Assembly (NCBI GenBank): GCA_037576195.1 | Contig: CM075104.1 | Coordinates: 12,044,211-12,108,210 of the forward strand | Length of the DNA: 64,000 nucleotides | DNA from: Phytoseiulus persimilis | Taxonomy: Eukaryota; Arthropoda; Arachnida; Mesostigmata; Phytoseiidae | Direction of reading: 5' to 3' | In this document: piece by piece, positions 34,701 to 47,600 of the stretch | Layout: each line of letters begins with the position of its first letter | Position numbering within the stretch: the first letter of the stretch is position 1 | Notes under the pieces: generated by a model | What the model saw: the letters and a program-made list of their open reading frames with translations, nothing else | Told to the model about the DNA's origin: nothing | Database searches by the model: none | Made by a program: the position numbers and the translations under genes

Positions 34701-36145
34701 GCGCTTGAAGCGTGCGCCAGAAAGGCTCTCTGTCACAAAAGCCACACGATATCCGTGACAGTGGGACTGGTTGTCGAGCTGCTCATCGCAAAGTATCGAG
34801 CCGAGCGATATCCCGAGTCAAGGCACACAATAATCTCCCTGTGTTCGAATATGGGCTAGATCCGGACCAACACGTCCCGTGGTATCGTAAGTGGATCATA
34901 CGCGTCTGATCGCGTGATGATACGTCGTTTCTGTTTCACGATGACCAGTGTCCATGTGGTGCTTTCCCCCCTGGAAGTAAACGATGACGTCGATTGTTCC
35001 AGTCACCAACGTATAGCTGTCTACATCTTCTGCGATACAGACAAAAGTTAGGAATTCGAGGACACCGCCAAAAATCTCGACAAATTTATAGTTGAGCTCG
35101 CGCGAACTCGTGGGGGTCCCTACTAGGAGCCACACACATTAAAATACTCAGTTGTTGGAACGGGCGGGACCCGGAAAATGGGCGGTCACGGCGAGCTTGT
35201 GCGGGATCAGCGTTCTGTTCATCAGAGGCTTTCGGGGAGCTTTCAAGCCCTGTGAAAAATGACCCAATCGGTCTCTGGTGTCGAGGAAACGAAATCGCAA
35301 CCGCTTTTGAACAGAATGTGTTCGGAAGGAAAAACTTCAGAGTGGAGGAACGACAAAGGACGTTTCCAACAGCTCAAAAACCGCAGGTTGCGGCTTGCAT
35401 TCGCGTTCGGCGGAACGAAGGAAAAAAACGCATAGCTCTGCGAAATCGGGTTCCGATATGCGCTTGTTAAAGCCTGTAGCGAGGGAGGTTCTGCATCAGA
35501 TACTTTCTAGAAGCGGGCTATACCGGCAGCAGCCACAGCCGTTGTTATGCCAAAGATTCTCAGCCTGAAAACTCAATTCGGACTCAAGGCCCCTATGCTA
35601 TATCGTTCCCGATTCCGCATCGAGTCCAACAACGTCGGAGCCAGGCACGGCGTAGTGCCGAATGAACAGGAAATATCGCCTTGGTGCTCCTCTCCGTGTA
35701 GGTGATCAATGAGTGATCCTCGCAGTCGAACGGACTTCGGAACGCCAAAGAGTTCTCGCTACAGCGGGAAAGTTTTTGGAAAGAGCACTGACACATCCGT
35801 AACTCAGAAGTAGCCCTCACACTCGAAGATTCGGCGGAACTCGCTTTTGTGGTCGTCGAATCCAGCCTCATTCGTTGAGACTCCGTTCGATTGTTTCCCG
35901 CTCTACCCCCAAGAAGTCCTCTCTAGGGGCACCGCATCCGTTACCGTGTCACCCTCCCTCACGCAGCGAGTCAGTGATGGAGACGACCATCGTGGTGGGG
36001 AGCCGCGTCCATGGCCGGCAACGGCATCTGGTTGTCAACTTTGAATTTTCGCGCGCTCCAGTCAATCCTAGACCCAAGTCACTCGCCGCGAGCAGACGAA
36101 ACGGAGCCGCCGTTTCGAAGCAGAAAAAACAACACAGTCATCAAG

Positions 36146-36910
36146 ATGGCACTGGGATCGGAACTGGATTGTTACGGTGCGAATTATCGTGACTTTCCGA
36201 CTGCAGGATCATGTCAGTTCTCGGCAGCATCGCTCGTGGGTCCGAAGCAAAGGACCAGGCAACCGACGTACACAACTTCTTCTGTACTCGGTCTGTGCTA
36301 TGACGGTGGCGTTGTCTTAGCCGCTGACATGGGTGTCTCAGGTGGATGTCTCCGTTTCAATGGTCGTCCTAGACTCACCAGAATCAACGAGTTCACCATG
36401 ATTGGACTGTCTGGCGACTATGCAGACTGCCAGTATCTGGAAAGTGTGATCGATGCGAAAATAATCGAAGAAGAGCGACACAACGAAGCCTTCAAGATGA
36501 AACCTCGATCTCTTCACGTGTATCTGAGCCGGATTTTGTATCAGCGACGAAACAAATTCGAGCCTCTTTGGACGAACATCATCGTCGCCGGGATGCAGGA
36601 CAACAAACCGTTCTTGGGCGCTGTAGACATGGTCGGTACTGCCTTTGAAACCCATGTATACTCGACCGGCTTGGGAAATTACATGGGAATGGGTCTCATG
36701 CGAGAAGCTACCGACAAGGCGGATGGCAAATTGACGAAGGAGGCAGCGATTGCCGCGATCCAGGAATCCCTGCGTGTCTTGTACTACAGAGACAAAGGCG
36801 CGTACTCCGAATACCAGATCGGCGACTGTACAGCAGAGGGAGCGAATATTGAAGGTCCGTTCAAAATCGACAGTGGGTGGGAGATCGCGAAATTCGTCCA
36901 CTTCCCTTGA
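36146..36910 (+). CDS. PSMB4: Proteasome subunit beta type-4 (beta-7)
   Basis: A single uninterrupted frame of 254 aa; human PSMB4 has 264. It is the beta-7 subunit of the 20S proteasome core, a structural and assembly subunit without peptidase activity. Landmarks are a pro-region (MALGSELDCY...), TSSVLGLCYDGGVVLAADM, FTMIGLSGDYADCQYLESV, the NPLW-like FEPLWTNIIVAGMQ, FLGAVDMVG, and the near-C-terminal RVLYYRDKGAYSEYQIGD and IEGPFKIDSGWEIA. The ATG at 36146 is chosen because it matches the usual N-terminal length and has a strong context (AAGATGG). An in-frame ATG at 36011 would add 45 residues not typical of the family, in a weaker context. An AATAAA at 37004 lies 94 bp after the stop. The lack of introns is unusual among these neighbours. 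Confidence 0.95.
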   Translation: MALGSELDCYGANYRDFPTAGSCQFSAASLVGPKQRTRQPTYTTSSVLGLCYDGGVVLAADMGVSGGCLRFNGRPRLTRINEFTMIGLSGDYADCQYLESVIDAKIIEEERHNEAFKMKPRSLHVYLSRILYQRRNKFEPLWTNIIVAGMQDNKPFLGAVDMVGTAFETHVYSTGLGNYMGMGLMREATDKADGKLTKEAAIAAIQESLRVLYYRDKGAYSEYQIGDCTAEGANIEGPFKIDSGWEIAKFVHFP

Positions 36911-37003
36911 GAGAACTCTCAAAGAACGTTTTCTACAACATCTGCTCCAATCGGCAGTACCTCGCATGTTAGCATCATCAATACAGCGTGAATATTTATC
37001 GTA

Positions 37004-37009
37004 AATAAA
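37004..37009 (+). other. Poly(A) signal of PSMB4
   Basis: Canonical AATAAA 94 bp after the stop codon, giving a short 3' UTR. Confidence 0.75.
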
Positions 37010-39385
37010 TGCGTAAAGGTTACTGCTGAATTGAAAGAATCTTCCATCGTCGATCACCTAGTTCCATGCATCGTTGGCAGGGAGTTTTCGACTCAGCCTC
37101 ATCACCCTCCTGCGTATCCGCGATCGGCCTGTGCTCAGGAGCTGAGTGTGCGGGTGAGCCTCTCAGCGGTGTTCTGGTTCGGCTTGATTGAACCGGGCTC
37201 GGGCTATCCCCGATGTTCCTCGATTCATTCAGCGTCAGTTCCTGAACAGGTTGGAAAACAGTGAGAGACGACGAGAGACTGCGCGGAGCACCTGTGGAAT
37301 CCACCATGGACTCGAAGTGTTTCTGTTCAACAGGCTCGTGTCTTTGTTGAGGCTTTATAACATTCTTCTAGATATTCGCTCCTGTAGTCCTGACGTCTAG
37401 TTTCGCGTAGCGCTGCGCTTTGGGGAAGAGCTCATTTTGTTCGCATGCTGTCGATGGAGGAAAACAGTGTTCCCTTGAATTCGGTCGTGAACCACATGTG
37501 ATGAGTGCTTTCGGGATGCGCTTTGAGCTCAACTAAATCTGATCTGAGCCCGGGAAAAGGCGGGTGAACTGCCATCTCCAACTCGCGTCTTCAGTCATTC
37601 ACACGAGGCTTCGCCTACACAAAGACGTTCTGCGCTTGCTACCTGTTGTTGACGATTTTCTTTTGACGCTCAACTCTACTATCATCTGGTGGCTACGAAT
37701 GATGTCGCTGTACCATTCAGCAGCAGGAAAAGTGAAACACCGTGGGTGTGGCGGAGCTGGACGGCCAGTTCTGCGTGATTCCGAGTCGTCTTGTGGGGGA
37801 TCCCTCCACGGATCCGAGCTAAGTGCATGGAATGAGGTCCTGAATTCTCGAACCAGACTCTTCCCTGAAAGAGGTCGAACCCGATGCTTCGATTTTGATC
37901 CCGACTCGACAGTGGCGGAGATTCGAGTATCCTGTTCGAGGTCTATTAGACTACAGGCCACGCCTGCAGCTTGTCGTCCCACAACGAGCTAATGACTCTG
38001 TTCCTTCATGATGCTAACCGAAATATGCCCGTCGAGGAGTCACGAACCTTGTAGCTGATCGTCGTCGTGTCGCTTGAGGACGATTATGCAAATCACTACT
38101 GTGCTCAGACCTCCTTCGGTTGTTATTGTCGCTGCTATAAGTCGTCAGCAAACAACACCTTGTTACTGAATTACAATGTCTTGCTGCCATTGTTTCCGCT
38201 AGGACCAGAATCATTTCTGTGGCCTAAGATGATTTCTAGGAGTTTGACCCATGGTCTTTCAGAATCATTCCACGCATGCTGCGCGAACGCGAGACTGTTT
38301 CACAAGAGTCTCCGCTCGCTCCCGCCACATGCCGCTTCTGACGTTTGGGCTTCATCTTTCGATACCGTTCTGACTTGCAGTGTTCGCCAAAAATGTTTCA
38401 AATCGTCGGCTCGATTATAATGTTCGGATCATGTCATTAGTGCTCCTTCGAAACTTCACCGTCAATAAGGGAAAGTGGTGCCACGTTGAACAATGTTGGC
38501 CGGGAATAATGTCAAACTTCAGTCGGCTGTATTTCATCTCGGAAGCAGGTCGAGTACGGCAAACGCGGGAAGAGTTATGGATCGTTCAGCTTGATTCCAG
38601 AATCGCTTGAAACTTGCGGAACGGAACGGACGAGAGGGCTCACCTGCGCGGTTTTCACCCCGCCGTCTGGTGGTGCCAAATCATGGCAACAAAAGCGGTC
38701 AATGCTTTCAGTGTTGCTCGCAGTTGCCTTCCCTGTGCTTAGTCGCCGTATCGCGTCGAAAAAACGCGGAGAAACTGAAAAAGAGGAGAACAACTTATCA
38801 GACTCGAGCTGTGAAAAGAAATTGCCTGGGTGCTTCTGGGCAGCAACGCTGGAGTAAGAGAATAATCCAGAGAAAAAAAGGAGAACTTTGAAACCACGAC
38901 GTGGCCACAGACTATGGTAGTTGATAATTTTTTAATCTCCCGTTGCGAAAACGGAGCGAATCTCGCCCATGAATCCGCGAAGGAGTGGTTTCTTCTTCCC
39001 ATACTGAGCGCTTCTTGGTAGTTGATCTCTCCGTCCCGACAAATGACCTCCCAATCTGTCTGACTTCCATATTCCCCCTGGTTTCTATTCGTATCTCCCC
39101 GCAGTGACCTTGAAGGTCTGTCACCCAACTCACTAGAACATCGTACATGTATGCCATGTCATGAAAAAAAACACGACATCGAATGAGTCACCATAATCCA
39201 TCAGGAAGGGACTCGATCCGGTCGCGACTCCTGCCGACAACGATGCAGTTCCGCCTTTCATTCAGTTTGTGCACGCTCCTGCTCCAGATTTCACGGATAA
39301 GAGAGGATGGCAGCGTCTAATAGCCTACTTCGAGGCGTGACAAACCTGGGTTCAACCGAGAAAACAGCCTGGGAACTGCAAGGCT

Positions 39386-39431
39386 TTTAGTACCTATTTT
39401 GCTTTAGTACTTAATTATACTTTAGTACCTA
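39386..39431. repeat. Three-copy 17-18 bp tandem repeat
   Basis: TTTAGTAC(C/T) followed by (T)A-rich spacer recurs starting at 39386, 39403 and 39421. An AT-rich island in otherwise balanced sequence. Confidence 0.7.
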
Positions 39432-41677
39432 TTTCTGTCAATCGCGCACCACCGTTTCGCAACGATCCTCGATCACTTCGGGAACGCGCCCGGAAACTCC
39501 GGAGGGTTTGGATAATTAAGAGCGAGACTTGGATGCTGTACCTTGGTCGATACCGAGGAACCAGAAAAGTGTTCTCTTCGGAAAGAGTAGCTGGAACAGA
39601 TAATTGTCAACCCCTCTAGAATCACTCGTTTTCGTTCAGGTGGAAATTAGACAGCCGATGATTAACCGTGGCATGAGCCAGAAAATTTCTCCGACCCGGT
39701 TAGAGCGCGAACAATGGTGAGGAGTTCAGAAAGTCGTTCAAGTCTGAAATGGGTCTCCTCTCGCTGACGCGGCTGACCAGGAAAATAAGTTTAGATCATC
39801 GAACGAGAGTGCGTAGTACCCGTTGCGAATCAGGAATACGGGTCTGTTGAGATGATTTTCTCTCCAAAGCTTTGCCGGCGCGGTTCCCTCATCCGAAGGG
39901 AATGCGTCTCTGCGGAATTGAAATGGAAGTCGATCAGGAGACGAACACCGAAAGCTTGGCAGTGTCTAACGACTCCGGCCCTGCGTGCTTGTGGATCTAA
40001 CAAGTGGCGATCGAGTCAGTAAGCGCGCAGTGAACGTCCAAACAACGGTGGGACAACAGCGAGTCGACCCGCCACGACCCCGGTGCTCGAGGATTCTCTG
40101 GTTGTGATCGTCATCATCATCGCCATCCAAGTTGTCCCACACGGCACTTCCGGTCGTCGACCGACCACTCGGCTGACTGGCTGTGGTTCGGATACATGCG
40201 CGTCCGCCTGCTTGAAGGGTCGCTTAGTCGACATCGCATTGTCTTGCTCCGCTGTTCTATTCAAAGCGTTTTTTCGAAGTAATCTGGGGGAGTGCTCCGC
40301 CCCGCGATTAAACGCGAGCCCGCTCTTCTGCTCTTCAGGGCTGCCCAACGCTGGTCGACAGTGTCGTCTGCACTCACTGAGTCATACTCTGAGCATCGCG
40401 GTCAAGCTCTTCGGCTCGAATATCGGCGAAAATCACGACAAGGATCTAGCGGCCACTCAATAGCGGGAAAAGGGAATATACAGATTACCGGTTGGTGGAA
40501 GAACCTCCCGAACGTCATGGAGTCTTCTCTGCGAGGGGGCTCCGATGCCCACCGCGGACGATTGCACGAATTTCGGAGTTTTCTGAGTGGTTGATGACGT
40601 GGAGGCACGGAAGAAGAGCGAATTTTCCGGCGAGGACGCGCAACAATCCCAGGAGGGGAAGCGTCGGAGCTTCTTCCGGTCGAGCTCAGAACGGTCAGGC
40701 TTCAAATTTCAGAAGCTCAAAACCGAGAAGCAATGAGCGAACTAAATTCGGGACGAGCGGACTATGGAGGAAAAGTAGCCGATGGAGCCTCCCGACGTTT
40801 TAAGAAAGCACCGAACACTCTTCGGCTCCTTCCGGAGAACTGCTTCCCCGTTGTGCGATACAGCGAATGATTGATGTATCATTGAGAGAAAACACCAAAA
40901 CATATTGTCTATACGTAAATCGCTTTTTGATTCTTCCTGGGCTTTTCCATTTTTCTTGACTCTGCTGCGGGGTCGATCTCAGGTCAACGCGCGGCCAAGT
41001 TCGTGTGGTGGAGGAACATTCGTGTAGCGGCCTGACGGTCCACCTGCTTGCGGCATGCTGCAATTAAGGTCTAAGGAATGCGGCAAAACATTCTTGATTG
41101 GAGTCGCCAAAAAGAATAACCCGGCCCGAATTTAGAACGACCACAGTTTCAAGAGGGAGGCGTCGCCGACCAATGGTCCGAGTTGAAATCCAGTAGGTTC
41201 GGAAGTACGGAACGGAACGGAAATACGAATCGGGAAGACAAACGAATGCTTTGAAGTACTCCTAATGGGCTCGGTCGACGGATTTGGTTGTGCGACTCCT
41301 TCCGCCTTCCGCCGATCGGGAGCTCGACAACGACGTGAAGATGCTTATTCTTTTTTCAATCGGTGCGGTTGGTTACCGGATTTCTCTTTTTCTTTCGCTT
41401 TTCTTCTTCGGTTGATCTAGTTTTTCCCCCGTTTCGGAACGTTGTCTTCCGTTGGTCGACTTCCGAGTGGTATCTTCTCTGAGGATCTGCGTGGGTATCA
41501 ACTACCGAGGTAGATGCTTCCAAATCGTAGAGAGAAAGTTACTCCCAGCAACAAGGAAACGTAGATAGCTTTTTGAGAAGATCGCGGCGATCCACTGCTT
41601 CCTACTGAAGTGTTCCAATATCTCGGTTATAATTTCCGCCATTCTTCCAGAGCCGACCCGGCGGGGTCTCCTGCAAG

Positions 41678-44600
41678 ATGGTCATCGTCACAAGGGTGAG
41701 CTAATCTAGAGTTTCCTCACCTTTGCTTTCTTACCGGAGCAGATAGTCCACTTGTTTCTCGAATCGCCCCGTCCTGTTCTCCTCAAAACGTTCAATGGTG
41801 TTCTGAAGTTGCCCCATGCGCAGTGAATGGATCGCGTGCAGCTCTCGTGAATTTTTTGGAACTGATCTGTCATCATTACCGTCTTGCCTCAATCCATGTT
41901 TCCCGCTCTTCCAACTTTAGCCGAACGAACACTTCGCGATTGTTTGTCTTCGTCCCGTTGCCTAATCCATCAATACAAAGTCTCTTCCCGACTTGGCCGA
42001 AGCTTTTGCTTCCGGGCCGCTCGTTTCCGAAATTAATTCCGGAACTTTCACTGTGATCTATTTTGAAGTTGGATGGCGCCATGCCATCCTAGCAATACTC
42101 CCTCATGTGTACATGCAGAGCGAGCGCAATGTTTAACTGAGTTTTCTGTGATTCCTCAGAAGGAAGTGAGTCTTTTCTTTTCGGTCATGGGTGCGGGAAG
42201 CTGTTCGCGGGTCACATTGTATTCAATATGTCAACACCAGTGTCGCTCTGCTCCGCGATACGGGCCGCGGGAGTTCAGGAAATTCCAGATCGGCTCGCTC
42301 GGACTCCTTCAGTCTTATTTTGCTGAGACTGAGCAACGTCCCGTTGGCACGGGCGAGAGAACGATGACAAACAAGTCAAACGTCAATTCCGATCCGCTAC
42401 CCCCCGCTCAAAAGCAGCTCGTTTGAACTCTGTGAGTCACTGTCGATGTTCTCGGAACTCTGCGAAAACTGAAGTGATGAGCAGAGCCTGGGAGATAATT
42501 TCGAAAAATCACCTGACCTCCCAGGCTTCAGTGATGAACCATCAGATCAGAAGTGTTCCGCCTGCTTTGGAAACTCGGGTGAAGGGATTGAAAGAGCTGA
42601 ATTGAGCACAGCCGAGGAGAGTCCGATCCCTCAAGAACAGCAGGGATCTCCTGAAGCCGCGGTCCGGAATCCGGAGATATCCTCACCGGATGCTCTTCAA
42701 CGTGCAGTCTCCACGAGGTGTCCCCTCCATTCGAAAACTTGTGAACAACCTTAACTATTGGAATTCAGGGCGACTTTATCTGGATTGAGCCCCAGACGAA
42801 GAAGGAATTCGACGTGGCCATCGGGGCTCAGGTCATTTCTGCTGAGGGACGCCGGATACAAATTAGGGACGATGACGGTCAGGAGTACTGGCTTGCTCCT
42901 GAACGTAGGATCAAGGCGATGCACCCAACATCGGTGCAAGGAGTGGAAGACATGATCTCACTCGGCGACTTGCACGAAGCTGGAATCCTTCGAAATCTTC
43001 TGATTCGCTACAATGACAACCTCATATACGTGAGTACTAATCGGCCATGCATCTATCCTCCGCCCACTGTAAAGATCTTGGTCATCAAAGAGCCTCGAAT
43101 CTGACAGGCTTCACGACCACATTGTCCGCATAACTATCGTTGCGCTGAAACATACAACCCTTTTTCCAGACCTATACCGGCTCGATTCTGGTCGCTGTCA
43201 ACCCTTACCAAATCCTTCCGATCTACACGGCGGACCAGATCAAGATGTACCGCGAGCGTAAAATCGGTGAACTCCCGCCGCACATCTTCGCCATCGGAGA
43301 CAACGCGTACGGAAACATGAAGCGCTTCCACGTGAATCAGTGTATCATCATCTCGGGGGAATCGGGTGCAGGCAAGACAGAGAGTACCAAGCTGATACTC
43401 CAGTACTTGGCGGCCATTTCTGGACAGCACAGCTGGATAGAGCAGCAGATATTGGAGGCGAATCCGATACTCGAAGCTTTCGGGAACGCGAAAACGATTC
43501 GAAATGACAATTCTAGTCGATTTGGAAAGTACATCGATATCCATTTCAACAAGGGCGGCGTGATCGAAGGCGCTCGGATCGAGCAGTACCTTCTGGAGAA
43601 GTCTCGCATCGTTTCCCAGGCACAAGACGAGCGAAACTATCACATCTTCTACTGCATACTTGCCGGGCTTAGTCGAGAGGAGAAAGATCGGCTAGAGCTC
43701 CTGGATTGCTCAAAGTACATCTACCTGACCGGTGGAGGTTCGATTACTTGCGAGGGCAGAGACGACTCTCGCGAGTTCGGCGACATCAGATCGGCTATGA
43801 AAGTGCTCATGTTTTCGGAGGAGGAGATCTGGGACATTATGAAGATTCTGGCCGCTGTCCTTCATCTAGGTAACATCCAGTTCAAACCAACTCTCATCGA
43901 CAACCTGGACGCGGTCGAAATCGTCCGTAGCTCAGCTATCCAGAGCGCGTCGAAGCTTCTGCAGGTCGAGGTCAAGCAGCTGAGCCAGGCCTTGACGACG
44001 AGAACGATTTTCGCGCACGGCGACACGGTGGTCTCGAACATGGGAGTAGCCCAGAGCCGCGACGTCCGAGACGCGTTCGTCAAAGGAATCTACGGGCGGA
44101 TGTTCATCCAAATCGTGAACAAAATCAACGCAGCCATCTACAAACCAAAGCAGTCTTCGCAGCATTATCGAACCTCGATTGGAGTCCTCGACATTTTCGG
44201 TTTCGAGAACTTCAACGTCAATTCGTTCGAGCAGTTCTGTATCAACTACGCCAACGAGAACCTCCAACAGTTCTTCGTCCAGCACATTTTCAAATTGGAA
44301 CAGGAGGAATACAATCTGGAGGCTATCAATTGGCAGCACATCGAATTCGTTGACAATCAGGAGGCTCTCGACATGATAGCTGTGAGGCCAATGAACATCA
44401 TGGCGCTCATCGATGAGGAGTCGAAGTTCCCGAAAGGTGAAGCCTGCGTTCACTGATGAGAAGAAAGCGGCGATGTGGCGGATTTAGTGATGAAACTGAT
44501 TGTGAAATCCTCATTCCAGGAACCGACATCACCCTTCTGAACAAGCTCCATAAACAGCATTCGACGAATCGGAACTACCTTAAACCAAAATCGGACATCA

Positions 44601-47600
44601 GCACTTCGTTCGGGATGTGCCACTTTGCCGGGGTGGTCGTTTACGAGACGAAAGGATTTCTGGAGAAGAATCGGGACACGTTCAGCGCCGATCTCATTCA
44701 TCTCATCCAGATGAGCGAGAACCGCTTCATGCAGAACCTCTTCATCAGCGAAGTGAACATGGTAAGGTCAGACTTTTCGAAGGATGATGTCCAGGAGCCG
44801 TAAACCGCTTCGCCCTGGAGTCTGTGCCATAACCATTCGACGCATTCCCATAGGATGAGAAACTAGGACGAAAAATTGGGGAATGAACACTTTTATCTCT
44901 CTCTCCCTCTCGCAGGGAACGGACACGCGCAAGAAGACTCCCACGCTAAGCGCCCAGTTCAAGAGATCCCTCGATTCCTTGATGAAAGCGCTGAGTCAGT
45001 GTCACCCCTACTTCATCCGATGCATTAAACCAAATGAATTCAAGAAGCCTAAGATGTTCGATCGAGAGCTTTGCTGCAAACAGCTCCGCTACTCTGGCAT
45101 GATGGAAACGATCCGGATTCGACGAGCTGGCTACCCGATCCGACACACATTCCGCGAATTCGTTGAGCGGTACCGTTTCCTCATAGCTGGAGTGCCGCCA
45201 CCGCACAAGTGAGAGACCTTCTAGCCCATTTCGATAGCTATCTTCGTTTTCGAGCCAACTCGAACAATAAAAACCGAATCATTCTCAACAGGGTCGACTG
45301 TCGACAAGCGACGGCTAAGATTCTGAGGGCGGTTTTGGGGAAGTCGGATTTCCAAATCGGAAAGACGAAAGTCTTCCTCAAGGATGCGCAGGATCTGTTC
45401 CTCGAACAAGAAAGGGACCGAGTTCTGACGAGCAAGATCTTGGTTTTGCAAAAAGCCATACGCGGTTGGTGAGTGGATCTTGCGCTGCGCTACGCTTCGG
45501 GAGTCGGCCGCTCTCCAGTTCAATTTTAGTCGTGCAAAGCAGAGCATTCGCAAGGAGGCGCCTAATGAGCTCATCGCCGAATTCGTGGTTGCAGGTACTG
45601 GCGACGCCGTTTTGTACGGCAGCGAGCGGCGGCCATCGTCATACAACAATGGTGGAAAACCAAATTCCAGAGACGAATGTTCCTCAAACAGATGCGAGGT
45701 TTCCAGAGGCTCCAGGCTGTTTGGCGGGGACGGAAACTCGCTCGACGCTTTCGGCTACTCCGGGCAAACATCGTCGCACTCCAGGCTAGGTGTCGGGGCA
45801 TTTTGGTTCGACGCGAAGTCTACACTAAACTTCGCGCCGTGATCGTAATCCAGAGCTTCATTAGGATGTTAATTGCCAAGAAACTGTGAGTTCCTGTCAT
45901 CCATCTCGGCGCTGTTTGAAATCTGCTCCCCTATTTATACCCTCGTGATATGCATAACGTTCATTAGATTGCTCTCAGCGATGCGGAGGTTCGCCGATTC
46001 CGATGCTGGGTCTGAGACTTTGGAAGAAACAACTATCTTAGCGTGGAGAGGGACATGATTCGGCTTTTGTTCAGTCACCTTTGTTTTCGGTTCGCTTCAC
46101 GCGTTTGACAGGGATCTGTCGCTGTCCGGATTTCGCGGGCTTTTTGACGTTGTTTTTTTTCTCACGCAGTTTGCTGAAACCCAGTGTTCAGCGGCTGCTG
46201 TTGACGTCAAGTGTTCGATGATGGTAATAACGATTGAGTTCGTTGAGTGGGCGGGTCGGGTCGCGTTCTCTCCTAGAAGAAGACGGGGTCAAACGGCATC
46301 CGTCACTTGGTGTTTGCGTATTTCTCACCAGCTCGCAGAGACAGTGATTGTTTTTCGCGTCAACGCGGTACGCCGGAAGACGGATTATTTTCGGAGCTTC
46401 TCCACGTTGATCTCTATGCTCGAGCTGCCGGTCCGCGGTAAGTTGTCGCGACCTTTCCGGTGAGCCCACGGTCATCCCCGGACTTTTCAAGCTGCGTCCC
46501 TGCTACGGCATCGATGGGTACCTACAAGTGCGTGAACCGGGTTTCGCTCAGCGAAACTGATCCTATCTTCCTTACCATCGAAGTGTTCCATGCGGATGTG
46601 GCGGAGCGCGTGAAGCGAATGTCGTTAGAGAAATACGAGTGAACTCCCACTGAGAGGCGGCGACCCTCTCGACCGAGCAAGGTAGTCAACGCAGTTTGTG
46701 ACCGAGTGTGTGTGACAGTGCCCGTATTAATGCGCCGTCACTTTCGGTCGGGCCTGCCTCGATCAGTTTCGCTTTTTGCGGGATTGTGATTAGGCCAGCC
46801 TCTCTCCCTGGGTGCCAGTCTGTATGTGTGTGAGTGTCTCTGTGTGTGTCTCTTCCCGCAGTGCTCCGAACAGAATTTCTTCCACGGCCCATTGTAGTCC
46901 ACCAACCTGTCAGCATGGCCGAAAACCTTCCTCCTTTCGACAATCCGTATGACAGTTCTATAGTGTACGTTGATCGGTCCTCGACACTTTCTCTGAGGCC
47001 TAGAGCATCCGCTCGCGCTGTCTTTCCCCGCCCGGCGGCGATCTTGAGAGCTCCGGATGGAATCTCGCTCCGACCATTCTTGTTATGCAGTGTGATCGCA
47101 AACAGGACTGTTTCTTCCCATCAGGATCGACGGGAGAAGCGTTGAGTTCCTGTGACCCAAGTTACCCAGAAGTTCTCCATCGAGTCGGAAATTTGATCTA
47201 GCAAGACTAGAACTGGACTGAAGCTTTCCCACTCGGTCCCTGATTCCTTGTGCCGTGACTTATGGCTCCCGTCCGTGCTAAAGTCTTGTCCCAGTATTTG
47301 TGCCGACTGCTCCTAGACACTTAATTTCGTGATATTTTCAGATACCAGAGAATGAGAGTTGAGCAGAGCGCTCAGTTGGAGGCCATTCGGCTTCGGGATC
47401 AGGAAGAAATGTCGCTCTCGAAGCAGTTTGGTCCGAAGAAGGCGAAAGAAATCGCCGAAAAGAAATACAGGTTAGAACAACAAGATAGAGACACGATAAT
47501 GTCCCAGATCGTTTCCTGAATGTTGTCGATCACGAAAGTCATCGGAAAATTCGCATACCACGAACAGGGAACGTCTGGCGGCGATTTACAATCGACAAGT

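Larger units (their letters stand above)
25352..36145. other. Long intergenic region, Drosha 5' side to PSMB4
   Basis: About 10.8 kb without a recognised gene. It holds the Drosha promoter side (perhaps with a 5' exon around 25500-25750), an inverted repeat, a 581 bp MITE and a CT microsatellite. Unassigned open frames worth knowing: 25961-26596 (+, 211 codons, no ATG-based domain); 26380-26721 (-, containing LSVEIRKKYPDPGKYEARA); 34712-34906 (+, containing NNLPVFEYGLDPDQHVPWY before a GTAAGT); 34896-35135 (-, ELNYKFVEIFGGVLEFLTF); and 35593-35871 (-, ATG 275 bp from the PSMB4 start). None shows a known domain. Confidence 0.4.
36911..41677. other. Intergenic region, PSMB4 to myosin VIIa
   Basis: After the PSMB4 3' UTR I see no supported gene. 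Frames of up to 142 aa lie on both strands and overlap one another. A three-copy tandem repeat is at 39.4 kb. The last 300 bp before 41678 are pyrimidine-rich (TTCTTTTTTCAATC, TCTTTTTCTTTCGC) and form the presumed 5' UTR or promoter of myosin VIIa. Confidence 0.5.

Noticed and set aside
36338-37057. A 239 aa minus-strand ORF
   Set aside because: It lies almost wholly antisense to PSMB4 and has no domain; the sense protein fully explains the openness.
43134-44453. Minus-strand frames of 169 and 173 aa opposite the myosin motor exon
   Set aside because: They are antisense shadows of a strongly conserved coding exon with biased codon use.
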